Shown here piece by piece: positions 32,201 through 39,368 of a stretch of DNA of 64,000 bases. Positions within the stretch are counted from its first letter, which is position 1; every line of letters begins with the position of its first letter. This DNA is from Halopseudomonas formosensis (lineage in GTDB: Bacteria; Pseudomonadota; Gammaproteobacteria; Pseudomonadales; Pseudomonadaceae), in NCBI RefSeq assembly GCF_900115905.1, contig NZ_FOYD01000001.1:310001-374000 (forward strand), in the 5' to 3' direction. The notes under the pieces are model-generated. The model ran no database searches. It was not told the origin of the DNA and was given only the letters and a program-made list of their open reading frames with translations. A program made the position numbers and the translations under genes.

Positions 32201-32344
32201 AAGGAACTGGTGCACTCACAACTGCTGCAAGTGCAAGGCAAGCTCGAACACAAGGAAGGCATCCGCCATCTCATCGCCAGCAGACTGACTGACCTCACCC
32301 CCATGCTGCAGGGGCTGGATACAAGAAGCCGGGATTTCCACTGA
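29267..32344 (+). CDS. dnaE2: Error-prone DNA polymerase DnaE2 (ImuC)
   Basis: 1025-aa C-family polymerase responsible for SOS mutagenesis, shorter than DnaE (1174 aa). ATG 29267 overlaps the imuB stop; the open frame upstream lies over imuB and is not used. PHP domain from [21 protein letters not shown]; polymerase core with Asp residues in [52 protein letters not shown]-terminal OB fold ([16 protein letters not shown]). It ends the SOS operon; a 404-base non-coding stretch follows. Confidence 0.95.
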   Translation: MTADYAELHCLSNFSFQRGASSADELFARARQHGYQALAITDECTLAGIVRAWEASKAHGIPLIVGSEMQVESGPRLVLLAEDKTGYQRLCQLITNARRRTEKGSYQLLRDDLETDTSGLLALWLPEPEPDPQHGEWLRTRFDQRLWLAVELHHGPDDAQRLEQLLGLVRQLEIPAVASGDVHMHARGRRALQDTLTAIRHHCTLEEAGHRLFPNGERHLRPLQQLARLYPPALLQATVEIARRCRFDLGDLKYQYPRELVPADHTPSSWLRHLTEEGIAWRWPQGISSELRAQLDKELTLISELEYESYFLTVHDIVRFARGQGILCQGRGSAANSAVCFALGITEIDPARSNLLFERFLSRERNEPPDIDVDFEHERREEVIQYIFNRYGRRRAALAAVVSSYHAAGAIRDVGKALGLPPDQVDALARCCNRWSDRIPDAQRLREAGFDPDSPVLHRVLTLCGQLIGFPRHLSQHPGGFVISEQPLDTLVPVENAAMEDRTVIQWDKDDLDAVGLLKVDVLALGMLTALRRCFDLVRHYRGRELTLATIPAGDEPTYSMISQADTIGVFQIESRAQMSMLPRLRPRRFYDLVIEVAIVRPGPIQGDMVHPYLRRRNGEEEVSYPSPALKKVLERTLGVPLFQEQVMEIAIVAAGYSAGEADQLRRSMAAWKRKGGLEPHRDKLTQGMLERGYTREFAERLFEQIKGFGDYGFPESHAASFALLTYASSWLKCHEPAAFACALINSWPMGFYSPDQILQDARRHGIETWPVDVRYSDWDCTLEHDRKGEYGIRLGLRMIRGFREDDAHRLVATRQRQGFTSVEELALRSQLSRRAMELLADAGALRGLAGHRHQARWAVAGVQEPLPLFTEAPTQAEQGVALPLPSIGENLMADYALVGTTMGPHPLRLLRSQLKARGCRSSKQLKQMKDNTYVKVAGLVTGRQRPGTASGVTFVTLEDEHGMINVVVWRTLAERQRKELVHSQLLQVQGKLEHKEGIRHLIASRLTDLTPMLQGLDTRSRDFH

Positions 32345-32465
32345 CAGATGAACCGGCTTTTCACTGGTAGCCATGCGCCATAATTTTGCTTATGGTGGGG
32401 CAAAGGCAAAGGAGTGCGGTTATCCCCGCCCAGAGGCAAGGACAGCCATCAGTCTCTCCGAATTT

Positions 32466-32535
32466 GATAAGCCACCCAGGCCATGCCCGCCGAAAAGGGT
32501 AGGGCGGTAGCGTGCCTGGGGAGTGGCTTTATCCG
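32466..32535. terminator. Long imperfect hairpin downstream of dnaE2
   Basis: GCCAC (32471-32475) pairs with GTGGC (32523-32527), CCAGGC (32476-32481) with GCCTGG (32514-32519) and CCGCC (32487-32491) with GGCGG (32503-32507), all within about 70 bases and ending in CTTTATCC. It may terminate the imuA-dnaE2 transcript or be the trace of a mobile element end. The role is uncertain. Confidence 0.45.
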
Positions 32536-32698
32536 GTTGTGATGGATTATGAGCGCAGTCAAGCGAGTACGAGTGAATTTGGCTTGGTCTTTGTAATGCT
32601 TTGATGTTTATGGCTTTTATGGTCGGTGTGATTCTGGCTGAACCGGAGTTATGCCGCAGTCATTGTTATGTATTAGTGCCGCGTGCGGTCTAATCACT

Positions 32699-32705
32699 GT
32701 TAGAT
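32699..32705 (+). other. Integron cassette 5' boundary core site (GTTAGAT)
   Basis: GTTAGAT fits the recombination core GTTRRRY, cut between G (32699) and TT. It is the exact reverse complement of the R-double-prime box ATCTAAC that begins the attC after the gene, which is the relation expected between the start and end of one cassette. No attI or preceding attC is recognisable upstream, so it may be an insertion at a secondary site. Confidence 0.75.
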
Positions 32706-34245
32706 GGACCAAGCATCCGACACCGTGGGCTAACCGAAAGGAAAAGAAATGTCTGATATCGTCACGAAGAACACACATGTGGAGCTGATTGATCCACAGG
32801 CGCAGAGAGTTGTAGATTTCTTAGAGCAGATTGGCCTTCCTGCTGATAACATCATCGCAGAGCAATCTGAAAGAGCGATTATTGGCCAAAATCTACCCGC
32901 CTATATCGCATCCTTGCCCCAAGAAATTAAGAGAGACGCTCGTTATTTGTCAAAGTTTGTCGTGGGTGCTGGCTTCGGGTTGTTCGACTACTCTTTAAAC
33001 GCCATTTGGAATGAAGTGGTCCTCGACCTCCGAAAGAAGGCTATCGCCTATGGTATTGATATTTTCTTTGACTCTGCTGTTGGCGGTGGTAAAAATCGAG
33101 AATTCTATAAAACAGAAGACGATCTTGGATCGTTAAAAGATGCGGTTCTTCTGGATACCTGTCGCAAGCTTGAGCTAATCTCGGATACCACCTATAAGAA
33201 GCTCAAGCATATTCTGGATATGAGAAATGACATCGGAATTTCTCATCCGACAAACTACACGATCAATGCGTTCGAGCTTCTTGGATGGCTACAAACCTGC
33301 ATTCAAGACGTGCTGAATGATCGCCCCACTGAAGCTGCTCTACAAGTACAGGCGTTCATAAGAAATCTCAAGTCGCATACAGATCCAATCGACGAAGCAA
33401 CAAAACGAACCATCGAAAGCAAAATTTCCGAGCTTCCAAGTCATCACGTTGCAAGCATACTTCGCACAACGTTCGGAATTTACGTATCCCCAGATACTGA
33501 CCCACAGGTTAGAAAAAACATTTCCCTTATTGCTCCAGCGATATGGGGAAATTGTATTGACGAGCCAAAATACAAACTTGGGCTCATTCTGGAGGGGTAC
33601 AACACCAATCTCCATCGCGAAAAATATGAACTTGGTGAGCAATTCTTTCAGGTTATCGGCGGGAATCCGTTCCGCTCGCCAAGTGAACGGGCTGTAATTG
33701 TTGACACCCTTTTAGATCAATTGCTTGAAAAGCATAATGGCTGGGACAACTTCCATCATGAAGCGCCGGTTGCAGACTCTCTGGCATCTTACATACAGGA
33801 GCAAAACGATATTCTTCCAAACAATGCCGAGAAATTAGTCAAGGTAATAATGATGTGTAGAATTGGCAGAGGCGTCACGTATTGTAATGGCGTTTCGCCT
33901 AGAGGTAAGGACTATTACGACTATATATTGTCAAAACTGGGTGACAAATATACACCACATGCAATGGCCATTCTTACACATTATGAAATTCAGAGGAAGT
34001 TAGAAGCTCCTGTGTGCAGGGCTCAAGCGAAACAAGCGTTAGAAACGATCAAGCAAAGCGTCGTAAATGCGAGATTGATTGAATGCCTCGATTACTTGAT
34101 ATCGAAAATCGAAGACAATGGAAAGTGCGTCTTGGATAGCGATTTCAAGAAACTTTCAGCGCAGTACATCAATTGGTAATCATCTAACAAACGCAAGCAC
34201 TCGGACAGAACTACGCTTAGCTCCGTTCTGCCGGTGTTGCGGGCG
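32700..34245 (+). mobile_element. Integron gene cassette carrying a HEPN-motif protein gene
   Basis: A 1546-bp unit comprising a single AT-rich gene and its own attC, bounded by GTTRRRY-type cores at 32699 and 34245. Gene orientation (ORF then attC), tight packing (stop codon 2 bases before attC) and base composition unlike both flanks are all typical of integron cassettes. No integrase is in the window, so this is a lone cassette, a CALIN-type remnant or a secondary-site insertion. Confidence 0.85.
32749..34179 (+). CDS. Uncharacterised cassette-encoded protein with HEPN-type RNase motif
   Basis: 476 aa, AT-rich and with codon usage unlike its neighbours, so recently transferred. No signal peptide or membrane segment. 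Residues ~125-190 (LLDTCRKLELISDTTYKKLKHI then MRNDIGISH and INAFELLGWLQTCI) look like a HEPN domain; R159-N160-x5-H166 is the R-x4-6-H signature of HEPN ribonucleases found in abortive-infection and toxin systems. The remaining ~280 residues are all-helical and unrecognised. Start ATG 32749 has GAAAGGAAAAG upstream. A phage-defence or toxin role is an inference from the motif and cassette context; no antitoxin partner gene is seen. Confidence 0.7.
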   Translation: MSDIVTKNTHVELIDPQAQRVVDFLEQIGLPADNIIAEQSERAIIGQNLPAYIASLPQEIKRDARYLSKFVVGAGFGLFDYSLNAIWNEVVLDLRKKAIAYGIDIFFDSAVGGGKNREFYKTEDDLGSLKDAVLLDTCRKLELISDTTYKKLKHILDMRNDIGISHPTNYTINAFELLGWLQTCIQDVLNDRPTEAALQVQAFIRNLKSHTDPIDEATKRTIESKISELPSHHVASILRTTFGIYVSPDTDPQVRKNISLIAPAIWGNCIDEPKYKLGLILEGYNTNLHREKYELGEQFFQVIGGNPFRSPSERAVIVDTLLDQLLEKHNGWDNFHHEAPVADSLASYIQEQNDILPNNAEKLVKVIMMCRIGRGVTYCNGVSPRGKDYYDYILSKLGDKYTPHAMAILTHYEIQRKLEAPVCRAQAKQALETIKQSVVNARLIECLDYLISKIEDNGKCVLDSDFKKLSAQYINW

Positions 34246-34251
34246 TTATAC
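34182..34251 (+). other. attC recombination site of the cassette
   Basis: 70 bp from ATCTAAC (34182-34188, fitting RYYYAAC) to GTTATAC (34245-34251). The inner arms CGCAA-CAC-CGG-CAGAAC (34192-34211) and GTTCTG-CCG-GTG-TTGCG (34224-34240) pair perfectly when three bases (G, T and A) are left unpaired on one arm, exactly the extrahelical-base architecture that directs strand choice by integron integrases. This makes a chance palindrome unlikely. Confidence 0.9.
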
Positions 34252-34360
34252 GAAAAAGGGATTGAGCGAGATATGAAAACTCGGCTGCTGACGATTCCGT
34301 TTGCACTCTTCTTCCGCGACATTATTGAACGTCCAGACACGGCATTCTGGGCTGAATGAG
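34246..34360 (+). pseudogene. Truncated second integron cassette
   Basis: Immediately after the attC core, sequence typical of a new cassette begins: 28 bases of leader, then ATG 34273 reading MKTRLLTIPFALFFRDIIERP, a hydrophobic N-terminus that stops at TGA 34357 after 28 residues. No attC follows, so the cassette seems to have lost its 3' part. The peptide itself is unrecognised. Confidence 0.45.
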
Positions 34361-34933
34361 CACATGACATCCATGCTTCCGGTTCTGGCCGGTCGCAAGG
34401 GGCAAGCCTGCCGGTCCCGGACAGGCATGGCACCTAAATACTGACCCCTGCAGGACGATACGAATTTCTGTGCAGTCCGTGGGCGCCGTGCGGATACCAA
34501 GGTTACGAAGGAACTGTTCATCAATCTTGTGGCCAACTCAGATGTACAGGCTCGCCCTAAGGTGGAAGTGATGCAGGTGACGCGCGAGCAGCGGCAGACC
34601 GAGTCCAATGGTGTGGTTGAGACCATCGCCTAAGTGGTCTGCTCCCTATGCACAGCGCAGGACGCTGTTCATGCTGTCTGTTGCTCCCTCCGCGACCGCC
34701 CAGGTTTACGGGACTGCGTCTATTATTCGGGAGTGGGGGTCGACGTTTCGCGCGGGGCGGTCTATGTATTGCTCAGGTGTCGGCGAGTTTGCCCTTGCGC
34801 GGTTGGGGGTAATTTTGCCGGATTGACCGGCCGGGCTTGATGTTTGATTCCAATACATCCGGATCGGTGTGATTCGGGAGCTGGAGCGCCTTGGGAAATG
34901 GATGCCAGCAGCCGACCATTTTGGAGTTCTAAC
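34361..34933. other. Region of unidentified fragments between cassette remnant and GGDEF-EAL gene
   Basis: GC-rich again. A plus-strand frame without a start, 34445-34633, encodes a protein-like stretch (DDTNFCAVRGRRADTKVTKE, then LFINLVANSDVQARPKVEV and TESNGVVETIA) that looks like the C-terminal end of a lost gene; its family was not recognised. The rest (34634-34920) has no supported gene. GGAG at 34923-34926 is the ribosome site for the next gene. Confidence 0.45.
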
Positions 34934-37522
34934 ATGCCTTTTTCCTCCGCTAGCGCTGATACTGCTGCACAGTTGGAACTTCGCTGGAGCGCTTTCGACA
35001 AGGCTCTGGCGCTGGCGGGTTTTGCTCTGGATGGGCAGTTGATCTCTGCCAATGCCAAGTTCCAGGCATTGCTGCATTTGACCCCAGCGGATCTGGTGGG
35101 GCTGCAGCATGCCCAGTTATGCCCGGCGGGACTGGTCCAGACCCCTGAGTACGACGCCATGTGGCAGTCGCTCTGTGCCGGTCACGAGTTTTCCGGTGTG
35201 GTGGAGCGTGTGGGCAGTGATGGCAATCATCGCTGGCTCGAGGCCCTGTATGCCCCGGTGCGGGACAAGCAGGGCGTTGTCACCCACATCATGATGGTCG
35301 CCACCGACGTTACCCAGAGCAAGCGCACGGAGCTGGCCCGGCAGGATCACCTGTGGCGTCTGTCGCTGGTGGCTGATTCCACCGATGCGGCGATCCTGAT
35401 CACCGACTCCAATTCCCGGGTGGTGTACAGCAACGGCGGCTGTCAGCGCATGTTCGGCTGGACCCTGAGCGAAATCCAGGACCACAAGTCGCTGGAACTG
35501 CTGGCGCAGCAGACACCCGTGGAGTTGTTCGAGCGTGTGCGTGCCGATTTGCGCCGGGGCATTCCAGTGGAGATGGAAGAGGTGGTCACGGGCAAGGGCG
35601 GCCGGCGTTACTGGGGCAAGATCATTTGCAACCCGGTCATGGATGCCCAGGGGAAATGGGCGTACACCGTGCTGGTACTGCTGGATATCACCAAGACCAA
35701 GATCCACGAGGTGCTGCACCACCGTGCACTGCAGGCCATGTCCCATGACCTGCCGCTGATGCGGGTGCTGGAGGTGGTGTGCGAGGAAGTGGAGCGCGTG
35801 GCGCCGGAGGTCTGCGCCTCCATTCTGCAGGTCGATGAGCAGGGTCTGCTGCATCCACTGGCCAGCCCGAGCCTGCCGTTCAGCTATTCCTCCCAGCTCG
35901 ATGGCGTGGCGATCGGCCCGACAGTGGGCTCCTGTGGTACCGCCGCCTGGCGCAAGGAGCCCGTGCTGGTGACGGATATCGAGACCGATCCCTTGTGGGC
36001 CGATTTCAAGGCGCTGATACGGCCGCTGGGCTACAAGGTCTGCTGGTCGACGCCCATCCTGCAGAAAGACGGCAAGGTGCTGGGTACCTTCGCCTTCTAT
36101 TACAAGGAAAACGGCCCCTTCGTGGCCTCCAGTTTCCATCAGCAGCTGGTGGAGGCGTGTACTGACCTGTGCGCTCTGGCCATGGAGCGGGAACAGGCGC
36201 GCCAGCGGATCAAGGAGCTGGCCTACTATGACGCGCTGACCGGTCTGCCCAATCGCCGCCTGCTGGAGACGCAGATCGCGCAGCTGCTGGACACTGCACA
36301 GCAGACCGGCCAATACGTCGCCATCCTGTATCTGGATCTGGACCGGTTCAAGAATATCAATGACTCCTTCGGCCATGCCGATGGGGATGCGCTGTTGCGT
36401 GAGGTGGCCGCTCGCATCAGGAATCTGGTGCGTAGTGGCGGTGTGGCAGGGCGCCTTCACGGTGACGAGTTTGTGGTGGCGTCGTTGCTGGATGCCGAGG
36501 AAAAGGTCAGTTCCCTGATCGAGCGCTGGCAGGCTCATCTGATGCGCCCGCTGCAGCTGCCCCAAGCCCAGGTGGATCTGAGCGTCTGCGTGGGCGTGGC
36601 CATGTATCCGCAGGACGGCAACGTCATTACCAGCTTGCTGTACCGGGCTGAGATGGCCATGCATCAGGCCAAGAGCGGCGGGACCGGGCGGGTCGGCTTC
36701 TTCAGCCTGTCGCTGAGCCGCGCCGCCGAAGAGCGTCTTGCCCTGGAGATAGCACTGCGGGAGGCGCTGCAGACCGGTGGTCTGGAGCTGTATTACCAGC
36801 CGCAGATCGAACTGGCGGTGGGGCGCCTGCACGGGCTCGAAGCCCTGGCGCGCTGGCAGCATCCGACCCTGGGTACCATCCCTCCTGACCGCTTCATACC
36901 CCTGGCCGAGGAATGCGGTCTGATCGGAGCCTTGAGTCGCTGGGTGCTGGAGCAGGCCTGCGGGCAGCTGGCGCAGTGGCGGCGGGAAGGGCTGGCCGTG
37001 CCTGCGGTGGCGGTCAATCTCTCGGCCTCCAACTTTCACAACCTGGAGCTGCCGACCCTCGTGGAGCAGATACTGGAACGCCACGGGCTGCAGCCATCTG
37101 ACCTGTACGTGGAGCTGACCGAAAGCACCCTGCTGGAAGACCACAGCTCCACCCTGCAGACGATCGAGCGGCTGCATGACCTGGGTGTGCGTTTGTCCCT
37201 GGATGACTTCGGGACAGGCTACTCCAGTCTGAGCTACCTGAGGCGTCTGCCCATCACCGAACTCAAGCTGGACCGCAGCTTTGTCGCTGATCTGGAGCAT
37301 GCCCCGATGGCCCGCTCACTGAGTGCTGCCATCCTGGGAATCGGCACCAGCCTGGGCCTGACCGTGGTTGCCGAAGGGGTCGAGACCGTAGCGCAGAAGG
37401 ATATCCTGCAGGCCCAGGGCTATCCGGTGGTGCAGGGGTACTGGTTCGCCAAGCCGATGCCGCCGCAGGCGCTGCCCGCCTGGATGGCAGAGCAGGGTAT
37501 GAACAGAGCGCAGCAGGTATAG
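34934..37522 (+). CDS. PAS-PAS-GAF-GGDEF-EAL protein with degenerate GGDEF
   Basis: 862 aa from ATG 34934, chosen for the TGGAG 7-11 bases upstream; in-frame ATG 34898 and an earlier start are possible. Order: PAS (~10-135), PAS (~145-265), GAF (~280-430; GSCGTAAWRKEPVLVTDIE), GGDEF (~445-600) and EAL (~610-855). The GGDEF signature is HGDEF at residues 509-513, so cyclase activity is doubtful, while EAL is intact (LEALARWQHP; LTESTLLED; DDFGTGYSSLSYLRRLP). A c-di-GMP phosphodiesterase controlled by small-molecule sensing domains is most likely. No membrane segments. It is the first intact gene after the cassette region. Confidence 0.88.
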   Translation: MPFSSASADTAAQLELRWSAFDKALALAGFALDGQLISANAKFQALLHLTPADLVGLQHAQLCPAGLVQTPEYDAMWQSLCAGHEFSGVVERVGSDGNHRWLEALYAPVRDKQGVVTHIMMVATDVTQSKRTELARQDHLWRLSLVADSTDAAILITDSNSRVVYSNGGCQRMFGWTLSEIQDHKSLELLAQQTPVELFERVRADLRRGIPVEMEEVVTGKGGRRYWGKIICNPVMDAQGKWAYTVLVLLDITKTKIHEVLHHRALQAMSHDLPLMRVLEVVCEEVERVAPEVCASILQVDEQGLLHPLASPSLPFSYSSQLDGVAIGPTVGSCGTAAWRKEPVLVTDIETDPLWADFKALIRPLGYKVCWSTPILQKDGKVLGTFAFYYKENGPFVASSFHQQLVEACTDLCALAMEREQARQRIKELAYYDALTGLPNRRLLETQIAQLLDTAQQTGQYVAILYLDLDRFKNINDSFGHADGDALLREVAARIRNLVRSGGVAGRLHGDEFVVASLLDAEEKVSSLIERWQAHLMRPLQLPQAQVDLSVCVGVAMYPQDGNVITSLLYRAEMAMHQAKSGGTGRVGFFSLSLSRAAEERLALEIALREALQTGGLELYYQPQIELAVGRLHGLEALARWQHPTLGTIPPDRFIPLAEECGLIGALSRWVLEQACGQLAQWRREGLAVPAVAVNLSASNFHNLELPTLVEQILERHGLQPSDLYVELTESTLLEDHSSTLQTIERLHDLGVRLSLDDFGTGYSSLSYLRRLPITELKLDRSFVADLEHAPMARSLSAAILGIGTSLGLTVVAEGVETVAQKDILQAQGYPVVQGYWFAKPMPPQALPAWMAEQGMNRAQQV

Positions 37523-37597
37523 CCGGGAAGCACCTGTTGAGCCAGGGAACAGGGCGATGGTATGCAGCGATTGGCGAAGGTGTGCTTCAGCAAGTTC

Positions 37598-37661
37598 CCT
37601 TAATCAAGCAGCCGCTTTAATATGCGGAATCAACCACTCTGATACTCAGTGTTGATTAAGG
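37598..37661. repeat. Nested inverted repeats upstream of small membrane protein gene
   Basis: CCTTAATCAA (37598-37607) is the exact inverse of TTGATTAAGG (37652-37661). Inside are CCGC/GCGG (37612-37615, 37624-37627) and AATCAACCACT/AGTGTTGATT (37628-37657), so alternative folds are possible. There is no T-run. It could be a miniature element, an attC relic or a leader structure. Confidence 0.5.
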
Positions 37662-37697
37662 CTTCAGGCGTCAATAGAACAAGAGGTCACAAAGGAA

Positions 37698-38018
37698 GTG
37701 AAGCATTCAGGGGTAGGGATCGCGTCATTTGTTACAAGCATAGTCGCAGGGGTTCTCATCTTCCTGCTGGTCATAATTGCCGGGGTCCTGGAAGTGTCGA
37801 CACCCGGGGGAATGGATGAGGAATCCATTGCCGCCGTTCTCATTGGTCTTTTCCTGTTCGCTTTCCTGGGCGCTGAGCTCGTTGCACTTGGGTTGGGTAT
37901 AGGTGGCCTCATTCAAAAGGATCGCAAGAAGATTTTTGCCATCCTGGGAGTGGTGTTCTCGGCTACGGCGCTGCTGATCACGCTTTTCATTCTCTTCCTC
38001 GGGCTGGCCATGGGCTGA
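37698..38018 (+). CDS. Small multi-pass membrane protein
   Basis: 106 aa from GTG 37698 with AGAGGT about 10 bases upstream; no ATG is available. Three hydrophobic segments are visible: IASFVTSIVAGVLIFLLVII (~8-30), AAVLIGLFLFAFLGAELVAL (~45-66) and IFAILGVVFSATALLITLFI (~79-100), with a charged loop DRKK between the last two. It resembles short DUF4190/DUF4064-like inner-membrane proteins, but the family assignment is uncertain and the function unknown. Stands alone, near other small membrane genes. Confidence 0.65.
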   Translation: MKHSGVGIASFVTSIVAGVLIFLLVIIAGVLEVSTPGGMDEESIAAVLIGLFLFAFLGAELVALGLGIGGLIQKDRKKIFAILGVVFSATALLITLFILFLGLAMG

Positions 38019-38194
38019 AGTTTCACACCAGCCTGCGTACTAATGGCGGCCATTCGGGCATTCCGCGTATCGAGCGTACGGGCTCACCTTGCCTGGTATA
38101 CCGCTCCGGCGGTTCGCCACTCAGCTTCACGTCAGACGGCAGAGTGCCCCGCTGCCCTCTGATCAGCTAACCTCGGGGAAAAAAAGGAAATGGT

Positions 38195-38566
38195 ATGAAT
38201 TGGTATATGGAAGTATTGAAAAACTATGCGGGATTCAGTGGACGGGCCAGAAGAAAGGAGTACTGGTACTTCGTCCTGTTCAATACCATCATCAGTATTG
38301 TTCTGGCTTTCTTCGACGGTATTACCGGTACTTTCAGCGAGGCAACGGGAATGGGCTTGCTGGGTGGAATATATGCATTGGCCGTTTTGATTCCCAGTCT
38401 GGCCGTATCAGTGCGTCGGCTCCATGATACTGACCGCAGCGGCTGGTGGCTGCTGATTGCACTGGTTCCACTTATCGGTGCAATCGTCCTGCTGGTGTTC
38501 CTGGTACTGGACAGCAATTCCGGGCAGAACCAGTACGGAGCCAATCCGAAAGACGTGATTGCCTGA
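38195..38566 (+). CDS. DUF805 inner-membrane protein (YhaH-like)
   Basis: 123 aa with the DUF805 signature: MNWYMEVLKNYAGFSGRARRKEYWYF at the N-terminus (aromatic-rich, Arg-rich turn before the first membrane helix), then VRRLHDTDRSGWWLLIALVP and the polar tail DSNSGQNQYGANP. Four hydrophobic segments. Members such as E. coli YhaH/YhaI are of unknown function. AAAAAAAGGA precedes the ATG. Confidence 0.88.
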   Translation: MNWYMEVLKNYAGFSGRARRKEYWYFVLFNTIISIVLAFFDGITGTFSEATGMGLLGGIYALAVLIPSLAVSVRRLHDTDRSGWWLLIALVPLIGAIVLLVFLVLDSNSGQNQYGANPKDVIA

Positions 38567-38619
38567 CAAGGCGCTGCAGCGGGCGGGCGACTGCCCGCCG
38601 CTGACCGGGGGGACGAGGA

Positions 38620-39024
38620 ATGGAGTACCGGATCAACCAACCAATCAGCCCTGACCAGTTCATTGATGTGCTGACACGATCCACTCTGGCCGAGCGGCGG
38701 CCGGTGGATGACAAAGAATGCATTGAAGGCATGCTCGAGCATGCCAACCTCACCGTTACCGCCTGGGATGGAGACAAGCTGGTCGGCATCGCCCGCTCGA
38801 TGACCGACTTTCACTACGCCTGTTATCTGTCAGATCTGGCGGTGGATGTTGCCTACCAGCACAGCGGTATCGGCCGGGAGCTGATCCGCCAGACCCAGCA
38901 GGCGCTGGGCCCACGTTGCAAACTCCGCCTGATCAGTGCCCCCGCTGCCGTGGGCTATTACCCGAAGCTGGGGTTTGTTCGTAATGAACAGTGCTGGGAG
39001 TTGGCGCCGTCGCCATTGCTTTGA
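38620..39024 (+). CDS. GNAT family N-acetyltransferase
   Basis: 134 aa, GACGAGGA ribosome site. The acetyl-CoA-binding motif A is readable as LSDLAVDVAYQHSGIGRELI (R/Q-x-x-G-x-G/A pattern), preceded by the VGIARSMTDF strand and followed by LRLISAPAAVGYYPKLGFVR, the typical C-terminal GNAT strand and helix. The substrate is unknown; similar small GNATs act on polyamines, antibiotics or proteins. The next gene starts 27 bases downstream. Confidence 0.85.
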   Translation: MEYRINQPISPDQFIDVLTRSTLAERRPVDDKECIEGMLEHANLTVTAWDGDKLVGIARSMTDFHYACYLSDLAVDVAYQHSGIGRELIRQTQQALGPRCKLRLISAPAAVGYYPKLGFVRNEQCWELAPSPLL

Positions 39025-39050
39025 TTGCCGCATGTATGTGGAGGAACACC

Positions 39051-39368
39051 ATGGATAAAGAAAGTTATCTGGCCGAAATCGAGCTTCGCTTGCGCCGTTA
39101 CTTTTCCGCCTCCCGGGATGGCTACAAACCGCCAGCTGAGGACCGCCACCGTCTGGAAGGCTTTATGCAGGGTGCGGTTTTCATGGGGTTTGCCACCAGT
39201 GCGGAGCTGGGCAGGGTGATGGAGCGTATCCACTTCGATGTGTTCGGCAAGAGCATCGAGGAACGGCGCCAGGAGGGTGAAGCTCGCTGGCAAGAATCTG
39301 TGATCAATTACGATCGGTATGACCAGCCGGCCTATGAGCGAGCCGGGCGTTCGCTGTCGGACAGGTGA
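39051..39368 (+). CDS. Hypothetical protein, 105 aa
   Basis: ATG 39051 follows a perfect GGAGGA; the frame upstream overlaps the acetyltransferase and is not used. The protein is hydrophilic, starts DKESYLAEIELRLRRYFSAS and contains PPAEDRHRLEGFMQGAVFMG and MERIHFDVFGKSIEERR. It looks like a conserved Pseudomonas hypothetical; no domain recognised. Its stop overlaps the GTG of the next gene by four bases (GTGA), so the two are probably coupled. Confidence 0.7.
   Translation: MDKESYLAEIELRLRRYFSASRDGYKPPAEDRHRLEGFMQGAVFMGFATSAELGRVMERIHFDVFGKSIEERRQEGEARWQESVINYDRYDQPAYERAGRSLSDR

Larger units (their letters stand above)
32345..32748. other. Non-coding leader between dnaE2 and the integron cassette gene
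   Basis: No gene is seen. A long imperfect hairpin lies at 32466-32535, after which composition shifts to AT-rich. Near the 3' end ATTAG..CCGC..GCGG..CTAAT (32673-32694) forms a second hairpin just before the cassette boundary GTTAGAT (32699-32705). AAAGGAAAAG precedes the cassette gene ATG. No integrase gene or classical attI could be recognised. Confidence 0.6.

Noticed and set aside
32466-32535. Long hairpin considered as a preceding attC
   Set aside because: Lacks RYYYAAC and GTTRRRY boxes at its ends and has no extrahelical-base pattern, so it is not called attC.
32536-32698. Possible attI or integrase promoter upstream of the cassette
   Set aside because: Nothing resembling known attI sites or an intI reading frame could be found; only a short hairpin is present.
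38019-38194. Open frame upstream of the DUF805 gene considered as a small protein
   Set aside because: Overlaps the DUF805 start in another frame, no ribosome site, and composition looks like non-coding DNA.
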